Notes under the pieces: model-generated
Databases searched by the model: none
What the model was told of the DNA's origin: nothing
Seen by the model: only the letters and a program-made list of their open reading frames with translations
Program-made: the position numbers and the translations under genes
Shown here: positions 32,420 to 39,046 of the stretch, piece by piece
Layout: each line of letters starts with the position of its first letter
Numbering within the stretch: position 1 is the first letter of the stretch
DNA from: Rhizobium sp. Q54
GTDB lineage: Bacteria > Pseudomonadota > Alphaproteobacteria > UBA828
Direction of reading: 5' to 3'
DNA length: 39,046 nt
Assembly: GCA_945892755.1 (NCBI GenBank)
Contig: CAMDDO010000023.1
Coordinates: 1 to 39,046 of the forward strand

Positions 32420-35400
32420 ATGGCGCTCGCCGCCGTATCGCTCGACGACAAATACATACTCGAACGTGGCCAGGTCTTCATGACCGGCACCCAGGCGCTG
32501 GTGCGCCTGCCCATGCTCCAACATGCGCGCGACCGCGCCGCCGGGCACAATACAGCCTGCTATATCTCGGGCTATCGCGGCTCGCCGCTTGGCAATTTCG
32601 ACCGTGCGCTGGTGCAAATCAAGACGCACCTGAAGGCACATAACATCCACTTCCAGCCCGGCGTGAACGAAGACTTGGCGGCCACCGCCGTTTGGGGCAC
32701 GCAACAGCTCGAATTGTTTCCCGGCTCCAAATATGACGGCGTATTCGCGCTCTGGTATGGCAAGGGCCCGGGCGTCGACCGCTCGCTGGACGCACTCAAG
32801 CACGCCAACAATGCCGGCACGTCGCATCTAGGCGGCGTCCTCGCGCTAGCCGGCGATGATCATGTCTGCGCCTCATCTACGCTGCCGCACCAAAGCGAAT
32901 TCGACTTCATGGCCGCCAATATTCCGGTGCTTAACCCGGCGGGCGTGCAGGAGTTCCTCGATTTCGGCCTCTATGGCATCGCGTTGTCGCGCTATTCGGG
33001 GCTTTGGGTCGGCTTCATCTGCGTCGCCGAGACGGTCGATAGCTCTGCGATCGTTTCGCTCGATCCCGAGCGCGTGACGATCAAGCGGCCCGACGATTAT
33101 GTGATGCCGGAAGGTGGGCTCAGTATTCGGTGGCCCGATCCGCCGCTCGATCAGGAGCGGCGCTTGCACGAACACAAAATGGGCGCCGCGCTCGCCTTTG
33201 TGCGCGCCAATGGGCTCGACCGCACGGTGATCGATTCACCCGGCCGGCGCATCGGCCTCGTTACCACCGGAAAATCCTATCTCGATGTGCGCCAGGCGTT
33301 TGACCTGTTGGGGCTCGACGAGCACGGCGCCGCGGCGCTTGGCCTCTCGCTTTACAAGGTCGGCATGAGCTGGCCTTTGGAGCCCAAGGGCGCGATCGCG
33401 TTCGCCAGCGGTCATGAAGAGCTCATCGTGGTCGAGGAGAAGCGGGGTCTCCTGGAAACACAATTCAAGGACATTCTTTACAATTTGCCGACCGGAAGGC
33501 GGCCCCGCGTCGTCGGCAAGGAAGACGCCAATGGCAAAACCCTCTTCCCTGCCGCTCATGAACTAAGTCCGGTGATGATCGCGCGCGCGATCGTCGAACG
33601 CCTGCCGAGCGGCGCCGAGGCCGATCAAGCGCGCCGCCGCCTCGCCGCGGTCGAGGCGGAAGACGCCGCGCGCGCCGGCTTGAGCGCGAAACGCATCGAG
33701 CGCGTACCCTATTTCTGCTCGGGCTGCCCGCACAATACCTCGACAAGGGTGCCCGAAGGCAGCCGCGCGCATGCCGGCATTGGCTGCCACTATATGGCGC
33801 AATGGATGGACCGCGGGACCGAGACCTATACCCAGATGGGCGCCGAAGGCGCGACTTGGATCGGCCAGGCGCCGTTCACTGAAACCCGCCATATTTTCCA
33901 GAACCTAGGCGATGGCACCTATTTCCATTCGGGCCTGCTTGCGATCCGCGCCGCGATCGCGGCCAAGGTCAACATCACCTACAAGATTTTATTCAATGAC
34001 GCGGTCGCGATGACGGGCGGTCAACCGATGGATGGGCCGCTCAACGTCGCGATGATCACCAATCAATTGCGCGCCGAAGGTATCAAACGCATCGCGGTCG
34101 TGACCGACGAGCCGGAGAAATACCCCGTCGACCATGGCTTTGCCGATGATACGACCGTGCATCATCGCGATGACCTTGACGTCGTGCAGCGCGAGCTTCG
34201 CGAGGTCGAGGGCGTATCGGCGCTGGTCTATGACCAGATGTGCGCGACCGAAAAACGGCGCAAGCGCAAGCGCGGTACGCTCGACGATCCGCCCTGGCGC
34301 GTCGTGATCAACCCCGATGTTTGCGAAGGCTGCGGCGATTGCAGCTATCAGTCGAATTGCCTTGCTGTCGTGCCGCTCGAGACCGAGCTTGGCCGCAAAC
34401 GCGCGATCGACCAATCGGCCTGCAACAAGGACTATTCCTGCATCAAGGGCTTCTGCCCGAGCTTCGTGCTGGTCAAGGACGGTCAGTTAAAAAAGAGCCG
34501 GCGCGCCCAGAGCGACGATTTCGACGCGCATGTCGCGGCGCTGCCCGAGCCGACGAAGCCCTCGCTCGATCAGCCCTACGGCATCGTGATCGCGGGCGTC
34601 GGTGGCATGGGCACGGTGACGATCGGCGCGTTGCTCGGCACGGCGGCCCGGCTCGAAAACAAGGGTGCGACCGTGATCGACAAGATCGGCCTCGCCCAAA
34701 AATTTGGCGCGGTGACCTGCCATGTCCGCCTCGCCGGCAGCCAGGACCAGCTTCACGCGCCGCGTATTGCGTCGGGCAATGGCGCACTCCTGCTCGGCGC
34801 CGACCTCCTGACCGCCGCGACGCCCGATGTGATCGCCAAGCTCGGCCCTGGCCGCTCGCATGCCATCATCAATAGCCATGAGGCGGTCACCGGCGATTTC
34901 ACCCGCAAGCCCGACCTCACCTTGCCGGGCGCCGAGCTCCATAGCGTGATCGAGGGGGCGACGGGGCGCGGGCGAGCCAATTTCATCGACCTCACGCGAA
35001 TGGCGACCGCGCTTTTGGGCGATGCCATCATGACCAACCCCTTGCTGCTCGGCCTCGCCTACCAGAAGGGGCTCATTCCCCTTTCGGCCGAAGCGATTGA
35101 GCGCGCGATGGAGCTCAACGAGGTCGCGGTTGAAGTCAACCAGCGCGCCTTTCGCTGGGGCCGCCTCGCCGCGCACGATCCCGCCTATGTGTCGCGCGCG
35201 CTCGGCGCGGTGGCGGGCGGCATTGCGCCCGAAATGGCAAAGACGCTCGACGAGGTAATCGCGTTTCGCGCCAAGGAGCTTGTCGCCTATCAAAGCGCGG
35301 CCTATGCCGCGCGCTACCGCGCGATGGTCGAGCGTGTGCGTGCGGCCGAGATGGCGCAGGCGCCGGGCTTCACGGGCCTCGCCGAGGCGGTGGCGCGGGC

Positions 35401-35902
35401 CTATCATAAATTGCTCGCCTATAAGGACGAATATGAAGTGGCGCGGCTCTATACCGATGGCCGCTTCGCCAAGCAGATCGCCGGACAATTCGAAGGCCGC
35501 TTCAAGTTGCTCTACAATCTGGCGCCGCCCTTGATCGCCACGCGCGACCCGGTGACCGGACATTTGAAGAAACGCATCTTTGGGCCGTGGATGGGCCTCG
35601 CCTTCCGCGTGATGGCGAAGTTCAAGGGCCTGCGCGGCACAGCGCTCGATGTGTTCGGCTATACCACCGAACGGCGCATGGAACGGCGCTTGATCAGCGA
35701 ATACGAAGATATCATTGAGCGCCTGTTGGCGACGCTCGATGGGGACAAACATGCGTTGGCGATCGAGATCGCCAAACTACCGCTTGAAATGCGCGGCTTC
35801 GGCCACATCAAACACGCCAATGTCGCGCGTGCGAAAAAAGAGGAGGCTCGGCTGATGGTACTGTTTGAACGCTCAGCGATGCACGTCGCGGCCGCCGAAT
35901 GA
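32420..35902 (+). CDS. Fused indolepyruvate ferredoxin oxidoreductase family protein
   Basis: An 1160-residue enzyme joining both subunits of indolepyruvate:ferredoxin oxidoreductase. It oxidatively decarboxylates aryl- or branched 2-oxo acids to acyl-CoA. Order: N-terminal pyrimidine-binding domain (YISGYRGSPLGNFD, FALWYGKGPGVDRSLD); thiamine-diphosphate domain (GIGCHYMAQWMDRGTETYTQMGAEG, about 452-476; LFNDAVAMTGGQPMDGP); Fe-S region (C-EG-C-GD-C at about 635, then C-NKDYS-C-IKGF-C-P); the gamma/beta domain (GVGGMGTVTIGALLG, about 721); and a C-terminal extension (about 960-1150). In many aerobic proteobacteria this fused form exists without a paired ferredoxin, so the electron acceptor is open. 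The last four bases overlap the SDR gene. Confidence 0.93.
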   Translation: MALAAVSLDDKYILERGQVFMTGTQALVRLPMLQHARDRAAGHNTACYISGYRGSPLGNFDRALVQIKTHLKAHNIHFQPGVNEDLAATAVWGTQQLELFPGSKYDGVFALWYGKGPGVDRSLDALKHANNAGTSHLGGVLALAGDDHVCASSTLPHQSEFDFMAANIPVLNPAGVQEFLDFGLYGIALSRYSGLWVGFICVAETVDSSAIVSLDPERVTIKRPDDYVMPEGGLSIRWPDPPLDQERRLHEHKMGAALAFVRANGLDRTVIDSPGRRIGLVTTGKSYLDVRQAFDLLGLDEHGAAALGLSLYKVGMSWPLEPKGAIAFASGHEELIVVEEKRGLLETQFKDILYNLPTGRRPRVVGKEDANGKTLFPAAHELSPVMIARAIVERLPSGAEADQARRRLAAVEAEDAARAGLSAKRIERVPYFCSGCPHNTSTRVPEGSRAHAGIGCHYMAQWMDRGTETYTQMGAEGATWIGQAPFTETRHIFQNLGDGTYFHSGLLAIRAAIAAKVNITYKILFNDAVAMTGGQPMDGPLNVAMITNQLRAEGIKRIAVVTDEPEKYPVDHGFADDTTVHHRDDLDVVQRELREVEGVSALVYDQMCATEKRRKRKRGTLDDPPWRVVINPDVCEGCGDCSYQSNCLAVVPLETELGRKRAIDQSACNKDYSCIKGFCPSFVLVKDGQLKKSRRAQSDDFDAHVAALPEPTKPSLDQPYGIVIAGVGGMGTVTIGALLGTAARLENKGATVIDKIGLAQKFGAVTCHVRLAGSQDQLHAPRIASGNGALLLGADLLTAATPDVIAKLGPGRSHAIINSHEAVTGDFTRKPDLTLPGAELHSVIEGATGRGRANFIDLTRMATALLGDAIMTNPLLLGLAYQKGLIPLSAEAIERAMELNEVAVEVNQRAFRWGRLAAHDPAYVSRALGAVAGGIAPEMAKTLDEVIAFRAKELVAYQSAAYAARYRAMVERVRAAEMAQAPGFTGLAEAVARAYHKLLAYKDEYEVARLYTDGRFAKQIAGQFEGRFKLLYNLAPPLIATRDPVTGHLKKRIFGPWMGLAFRVMAKFKGLRGTALDVFGYTTERRMERRLISEYEDIIERLLATLDGDKHALAIEIAKLPLEMRGFGHIKHANVARAKKEEARLMVLFERSAMHVAAAE

Positions 35903-36615
35903 GCACAAAACCAATCGCGCTGGTCGTCGGCGTCGGGCCCGGCCTCGGCGCCTCGCTCGGTCGGCGCTTTGGGCGCGAGGGCTTGCATGTCGTCCTGGCC
36001 GCCCGCCAACGCGCTCATGTCGACCCGGTGGTCGAGACGATCAAGGCGAAGGGCGGTAGCGCCGAGGGCCATGCGCTCGATGCGACCGATGAAGCGTCGG
36101 TCGAGCGCCTCTTCAGCACACTCGACGCGACGGGAGCAACGCTCAATCTCGCGGTTTACAACGCGAGCGGATTCATGCGCACGAGTATTCTGGATGCGAG
36201 CGCGGCCGAGTTTGAGCGTGGCTGGCGTGTCGGTTGTTTCGGCGGGTTCCTCGTCGGGCGCGAGGCGGCGAAGCGCATGGCCAAGAGCGGCGCCGGCACG
36301 ATCCTATTCACCGGCGCGACGGCGTCATGGCGCGGCAGCGCGCAGTTCTTCAATTTCGCGGTCGGCAAATTCGGCCTCCGCGCTTTGGCCGAGAGTATGG
36401 CGCGCGAATTGCAGCCGAAAGGCGTGCACGTCGCTCATATCGTGATCGACGGGCAAATCCAATCCGAGCGCTACGCCCCTCTCGCCAAGGAACGCCCGCC
36501 CGATGGGCTGCTCGATCCCGATGCGATCGCCGAGACCTATTGGCAGCTCCACCGCCAGCACCGCAGCGCCTGGACCTTCGAGCAAGAAGTTCGGCCCTGG
36601 GTGGAGAAATTCTAA
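35899..36615 (+). CDS. SDR-family protein with Phe replacing the catalytic Tyr
   Basis: A 238-residue short-chain dehydrogenase/reductase fold. NAD(P) binding is shown by VVGVGPGLGASLGRRF (about 9-24) and the N-A-S-G block YNASGF (87-92). The active-site YxxxK appears as F153-A-V-G-K157, so the proton-donating Tyr is replaced by Phe. The position of the catalytic Ser also seems altered (GATAS). The protein may bind a cofactor without classical SDR chemistry, or work by another route. It overlaps the end of the indolepyruvate oxidoreductase gene by four bases (ATGA), so translational coupling is likely and a role in the same pathway is plausible but untested. Confidence 0.88.
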   Translation: MSTKPIALVVGVGPGLGASLGRRFGREGLHVVLAARQRAHVDPVVETIKAKGGSAEGHALDATDEASVERLFSTLDATGATLNLAVYNASGFMRTSILDASAAEFERGWRVGCFGGFLVGREAAKRMAKSGAGTILFTGATASWRGSAQFFNFAVGKFGLRALAESMARELQPKGVHVAHIVIDGQIQSERYAPLAKERPPDGLLDPDAIAETYWQLHRQHRSAWTFEQEVRPWVEKF

Positions 36616-36630
36616 CTGGAATGGAGAGCC

Positions 36631-37401
36631 CTACTCGCTAATCTCTTTGTCCCAAATCTTGTCAGGCAAGGGCAAGCCACCAAGTTCGGCGTCGCCAAGC
36701 GCGATTGCCGGTGAAATCCCGAGTGTACGAACGATGTGTTCCATTTGCCGGCAATGCTGGGCGACGTGCCAGGCCGTGCGCTCAAGCACGCCATGCAGAG
36801 GCTGCGCGCCATAATAGGTGCGCACCGGCTCCGTGCCGGAGCGATCGGCCATCGCTTCCCACCACGCATCAAACCGCGAGGCGGTCAAATCGATCTGCGC
36901 GCAAACTTCCGATGAACGACGCGATGCGCCCTCGGGCCGCTTCAGAAAATGGTCGAAGCTCAACTCGCCGCCGCGCGCGCTAGCGAGAAAGCCCTCGACG
37001 ATCATCGCGACATGGAAGCCGATATCGCCGTAACTTCGATCGGGCCGGCCGTCGATCAAGGTCTCGAAGTGCGCATCGGGAATCTGCGCGGCGAGCCGCG
37101 GGGCGGCCCGCAGCAAATGTCGGATGCGATCCACCAATGTGACCATCTTCAGCCGCTCGCGCCGCCAGGGTACGCCGACAAATCGCGCGACCTCCTCGAG
37201 CTCCTGACCGAAGCAGAACCGATCGCCGCACGCGATCACAGGTACCGAGCGCGCGCCGAGCCGAGCAAGCTCGGCCATGGCGCCGGGCACGGCGCGCACG
37301 TTTATCGAATCGAACGCGATGCCGTGCCCGGAGAGGAACTCCTTGGCCTTCAGGCAGCTCGTACAGCCGGGCTGCCAATAGAGGCGAAAGGATTCGGACA
37401 T
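36631..37401 (-). CDS. Glutaredoxin-like domain fused to a DinB-like four-helix domain
   Basis: A 256-residue two-domain protein. Residues 1-80 form a glutaredoxin/NrdH-like thioredoxin fold: YWQPGCTSCLKAKEFL with redox pair C13/C16, then SVPVIACGDRFCFGQ with the cis-Pro loop. From about residue 90 to the end the helical region matches the DinB/YfiT-like fold. Candidate metal-ligand histidines are GFHVAMIVEGFLA and AWHVAQHCRQMEHIV (HxxxH). Such DinB-like domains are found in bacillithiol or mycothiol transferases, so the fusion suggests thiol-linked detoxification (inference). The stop is 15 bases from the convergent SDR gene; the DUF1244 gene lies 48 bases upstream. Confidence 0.85.
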   Translation of the reverse strand: MSESFRLYWQPGCTSCLKAKEFLSGHGIAFDSINVRAVPGAMAELARLGARSVPVIACGDRFCFGQELEEVARFVGVPWRRERLKMVTLVDRIRHLLRAAPRLAAQIPDAHFETLIDGRPDRSYGDIGFHVAMIVEGFLASARGGELSFDHFLKRPEGASRRSSEVCAQIDLTASRFDAWWEAMADRSGTEPVRTYYGAQPLHGVLERTAWHVAQHCRQMEHIVRTLGISPAIALGDAELGGLPLPDKIWDKEISE

Positions 37402-37449
37402 TCTGCCTCCCCCGCCCGATCCGTCACGCTCGGTCCGACGGGAGCCCTT

Positions 37450-37758
37450 TCAGTGCTTATGCTCTTTGCCGGCCGGGCTCTCGGAGAATTTCTGCTTTTG
37501 CTCGGCGCTGGCCTCTTTTTGATATTTCTTGCGCCATTCGTCATAGGGCATGCCATAGACGGTCTCGCGTGCGTCGGGGTCGCTCATGGCAACGCCGCGT
37601 TCCTCGGCCGCCGCGCGATACCACTTGGACAGGCAATTGCGGCAGAACCCGGCCAGATTCATCAGGTCGATGTTCTGCACGTCGGTGCGCTCGCGAAAGT
37701 GCTGCACAAGGCGGCGGAAGGCCGCAGCCTCCAATTCGGTGCGCGTTTTTTCGTCCAT
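37450..37758 (-). CDS. DUF1244-domain protein
   Basis: A 102-residue soluble protein of the conserved DUF1244 family, common in alphaproteobacteria and of unproven function. The hallmark NLAGFCRNCLSKWYRAAAEERG is present with its C39-x-x-C42 pair, followed by VYGMPYDEWRKKYQKEAS and a Lys/Glu/His-rich tail. The ATG at 37758 is chosen because AGGAG lies eight bases upstream. The frame extends to 37839 without family support. It lies 48 bases before the glutaredoxin-DinB gene on the same strand, so both could be one transcript. Confidence 0.91.
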   Translation of the reverse strand: MDEKTRTELEAAAFRRLVQHFRERTDVQNIDLMNLAGFCRNCLSKWYRAAAEERGVAMSDPDARETVYGMPYDEWRKKYQKEASAEQKQKFSESPAGKEHKH

Positions 37759-37927
37759 GGCATAGCTCCTGTGCAAGAACCGATTGGCGGATATCGCCTT
37801 TGCTGACGTAATGTTGGAGCGGCGACCGTGCTTTGCCAACCCCCGGCGGCGCCCATTCGGCCTTTCCTGGGGGTGGTCCGCCGGCGATGCCCTCCCCCTT
37901 CCAGCCGATCAACCCCAGAATGGTGCC

Positions 37928-38830
37928 ATGAGCACGAGCCAAAGCGCGGCCCGCTTCGGCGCGCTGGCGCTCGCGATCGGCATCATCGGCATTTCGTTTT
38001 CGCCGATTTTCGTCAAATTGTCCGAGGTTGGCCCGACCGCGACGGCGTTCTACCGCATGGCCTTCGCGCTGCCTGCGCTCGCTATTTGGGTGATGCTCGA
38101 ATCGCGCGGCCCGGTGGCACGACGGCCGGTCGCGCGGCGCGATTGGTGGTTGCTCGCGCTGTGCGGCCTTCTCTTTACGGCCGATCTGATCTGCTGGCAT
38201 GCCGCAATTCGCATGACCAGCGTCGCCAACGCGACCTTCCTCGGCAATCTCGGCACGCTCGTGGTCTCGCTCGGCGCCTGGCTGATCCTTCGTGAACGCG
38301 TGACCTGGGGCTTCGCGCTCGGCATGGCGCTCTCGCTCGGTGGCGTCACCATGTTGATGAGCGCGAGCGCTTCCGTCGCGACAGGCGGCCTTGAGGGCGA
38401 TGGCATGGGCATCCTCACCGCGCTCTTCTATGGCGGCTATCTTTTCGTCGTGAAGCTGGCGCGTGATCGGGGCTTGGCCACGGGTCTCATCATGGGCGTG
38501 AGCGGTGCGATCTCCACCATCGGTTTCATCATCGTCGCGCTTGCGCTTGGCGAAACCATCATTCCCGAGACGTTGTTCGGTTGGGGCATGTTGATCGGCA
38601 TCGCGCTGATTACCCAAGCCGGTGGCCAAAGCCTGGTCACGGTGGCCATGCGCCATTTGCCGGCTACACTCGTTTCGGTCTCGCTGCTGATGAACCCGGT
38701 CCTTTCGGCGGTGTTCGCCTGGGCAATGCTCGACGAGCGTTTGACACTTCTGCAAGGCGCTGGCTGCGCCGTCGTCTTCGCCGGCATCTTAATCGCCCAG
38801 CGGCTCAACCGCCCGGCGCGGACAACATGA
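37928..38830 (+). CDS. EamA/DMT-family transporter
   Basis: A 300-residue, ten-helix inner-membrane protein of the drug/metabolite transporter family, organised as two EamA halves. Repeat one: IGISFSPIFVKLSEVGPTATAFYRMAFALP and NATFLGNLGTLVVSLGAWLILRERVT. Repeat two: GILTALFYGGYLFVVKLARDRG and TLVSVSLLMNPVLSAVFAWAMLDERLTLLQGAGCAVVFAGILIA. Substrate cannot be predicted; members export amino acids, metabolites or drugs. The ATG at 37928 follows a 170-base gap from the divergent DUF1244 gene. Its TGA overlaps the start of the MFS gene by four bases (ATGA). Confidence 0.92.
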   Translation: MSTSQSAARFGALALAIGIIGISFSPIFVKLSEVGPTATAFYRMAFALPALAIWVMLESRGPVARRPVARRDWWLLALCGLLFTADLICWHAAIRMTSVANATFLGNLGTLVVSLGAWLILRERVTWGFALGMALSLGGVTMLMSASASVATGGLEGDGMGILTALFYGGYLFVVKLARDRGLATGLIMGVSGAISTIGFIIVALALGETIIPETLFGWGMLIGIALITQAGGQSLVTVAMRHLPATLVSVSLLMNPVLSAVFAWAMLDERLTLLQGAGCAVVFAGILIAQRLNRPARTT

Positions 38831-39046
38831 GCGAGCGCGCCATGAACGGGGCGCGCTCACCGAGCGCTACCGCCCTGCCTTGGCTGGTCTGGAGCGCCGC
38901 CGCCGCGCTTTATGGCTTCGGCCAGATCGTCAGGCATTCGCCATCCGCGATGATCGACCCCTTGATGCGCGATCTCGCGATCGATGCGACCTCGTTCGGC
39001 CTGATCGCCTCGATCTTTTGGTATGCCTATGCCGCGCTGCAATTGC
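38827..39046 (+). CDS. MFS transporter, N-terminus only (cut by window edge)
   Basis: Seventy-three codons are visible. The first hydrophobic segment (ALPWLVWSAAAALYGFGQ) and the following block HSPSAMIDPLMRDLAIDATSFGLIASIFWYAYAALQL match the start of a major-facilitator transporter: helix 1, the periplasmic loop with the PSxMIDxLMRD pattern, and helix 2. The rest is off the right edge, so substrate and length cannot be judged. The start ATG overlaps the EamA gene stop by four bases, so the two transporters are translationally coupled. Confidence 0.84.
   Translation, partial: MSERAMNGARSPSATALPWLVWSAAAALYGFGQIVRHSPSAMIDPLMRDLAIDATSFGLIASIFWYAYAALQL

Noticed and set aside
34487-35752. A 421-codon open frame antisense to the indolepyruvate oxidoreductase gene
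   Set aside because: It is the composition-driven shadow of a gene whose domains are all identifiable.
37541-38755. A 404-codon minus-strand frame across the EamA and DUF1244 genes
   Set aside because: It is antisense to clear EamA transporter repeats and out of frame with DUF1244; no family pattern.

Overview
The window is about 39 kb of high-GC, densely coding bacterial chromosome. Gene content points to an alphaproteobacterium, probably Rhodospirillales-like; this is inferred from gene families, since no rRNA is present. The supporting families are a three-subunit proton-translocating transhydrogenase (pntAA-pntAB-pntB), a DUF1244 protein, an ABC1-family kinase of the KVAQ variant, a fused indolepyruvate oxidoreductase, a single-polypeptide B12 methylmalonyl-CoA mutase with MeaB, and a GTCAT...ATGAC palindromic interspersed repeat of the kind common in this class. 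I saw no tRNA, rRNA, CRISPR array, insertion sequence or phage gene. It reads as core chromosome with a few unusual small genes. No gene-free stretch exceeds 300 bases.

Layout. 1-2.9 kb: apt (cut by the left edge) behind a class I cytochrome c gene, then a secreted formylglycine-generating-enzyme-fold protein, a His-rich DUF6969-like protein, and a small exported protein built from three 13-residue CNPCNPC repeats with its own terminator. 3.1-6.1 kb: cysQ, a TsaC/Sua5-type tRNA-modification gene, a stand-alone receiver protein and an exported alpha/beta hydrolase, all on +. 6.1-8.2 kb: metY and a second alpha/beta hydrolase, translationally coupled on -. 8.4-10.2 kb: an ECF sigma factor and membrane anti-sigma pair, divergent from a 51-codon gene for a tiny exported two-cysteine peptide. 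Both sides carry the same promoter-like motif (GGAATAA, 14-15 bases, CGTTAT). This is the most interesting unit I found.

10.2-15.0 kb: a minus-strand run of a GFA-fold protein, an aquaporin, cysteine synthase, an AlaX-type tRNA editing protein and an orphan HyuB. 15.1-22.5 kb: methylmalonyl-CoA mutase and its GTPase chaperone MeaB, separated by a membrane cluster (hemolysin III/PAQR protein, Atm1-type ABC exporter, GDT1-family transporter) and an antisense AlkD-type gene. AlkD and the GDT1 gene overlap tail to tail by 116 bases. 22.6-24.3 kb: rpmB, a palindromic repeat, a queuosine-precursor transporter and upp. 24.3-30.5 kb, minus strand: pntB/pntAB/pntAA, an ABC1 kinase and an M3 oligoendopeptidase. 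30.5-36.6 kb, plus strand: an acyl-CoA synthetase, a fused indolepyruvate:ferredoxin oxidoreductase and an SDR lacking the catalytic Tyr. 36.6-39.0 kb: a glutaredoxin-DinB fusion, a DUF1244 protein, an EamA exporter and the start of an MFS transporter.

Functional threads. Sulfur and cysteine metabolism recurs (cysQ, metY, cysK). Propionyl/methylmalonyl-CoA catabolism is represented by the mutase and MeaB. The ligase-oxidoreductase-SDR set looks like one unit for converting 2-oxo acids to acyl-CoA thioesters. The transhydrogenase supplies NADPH. All assignments come from reading the sequence and translations by eye. No database search was run.
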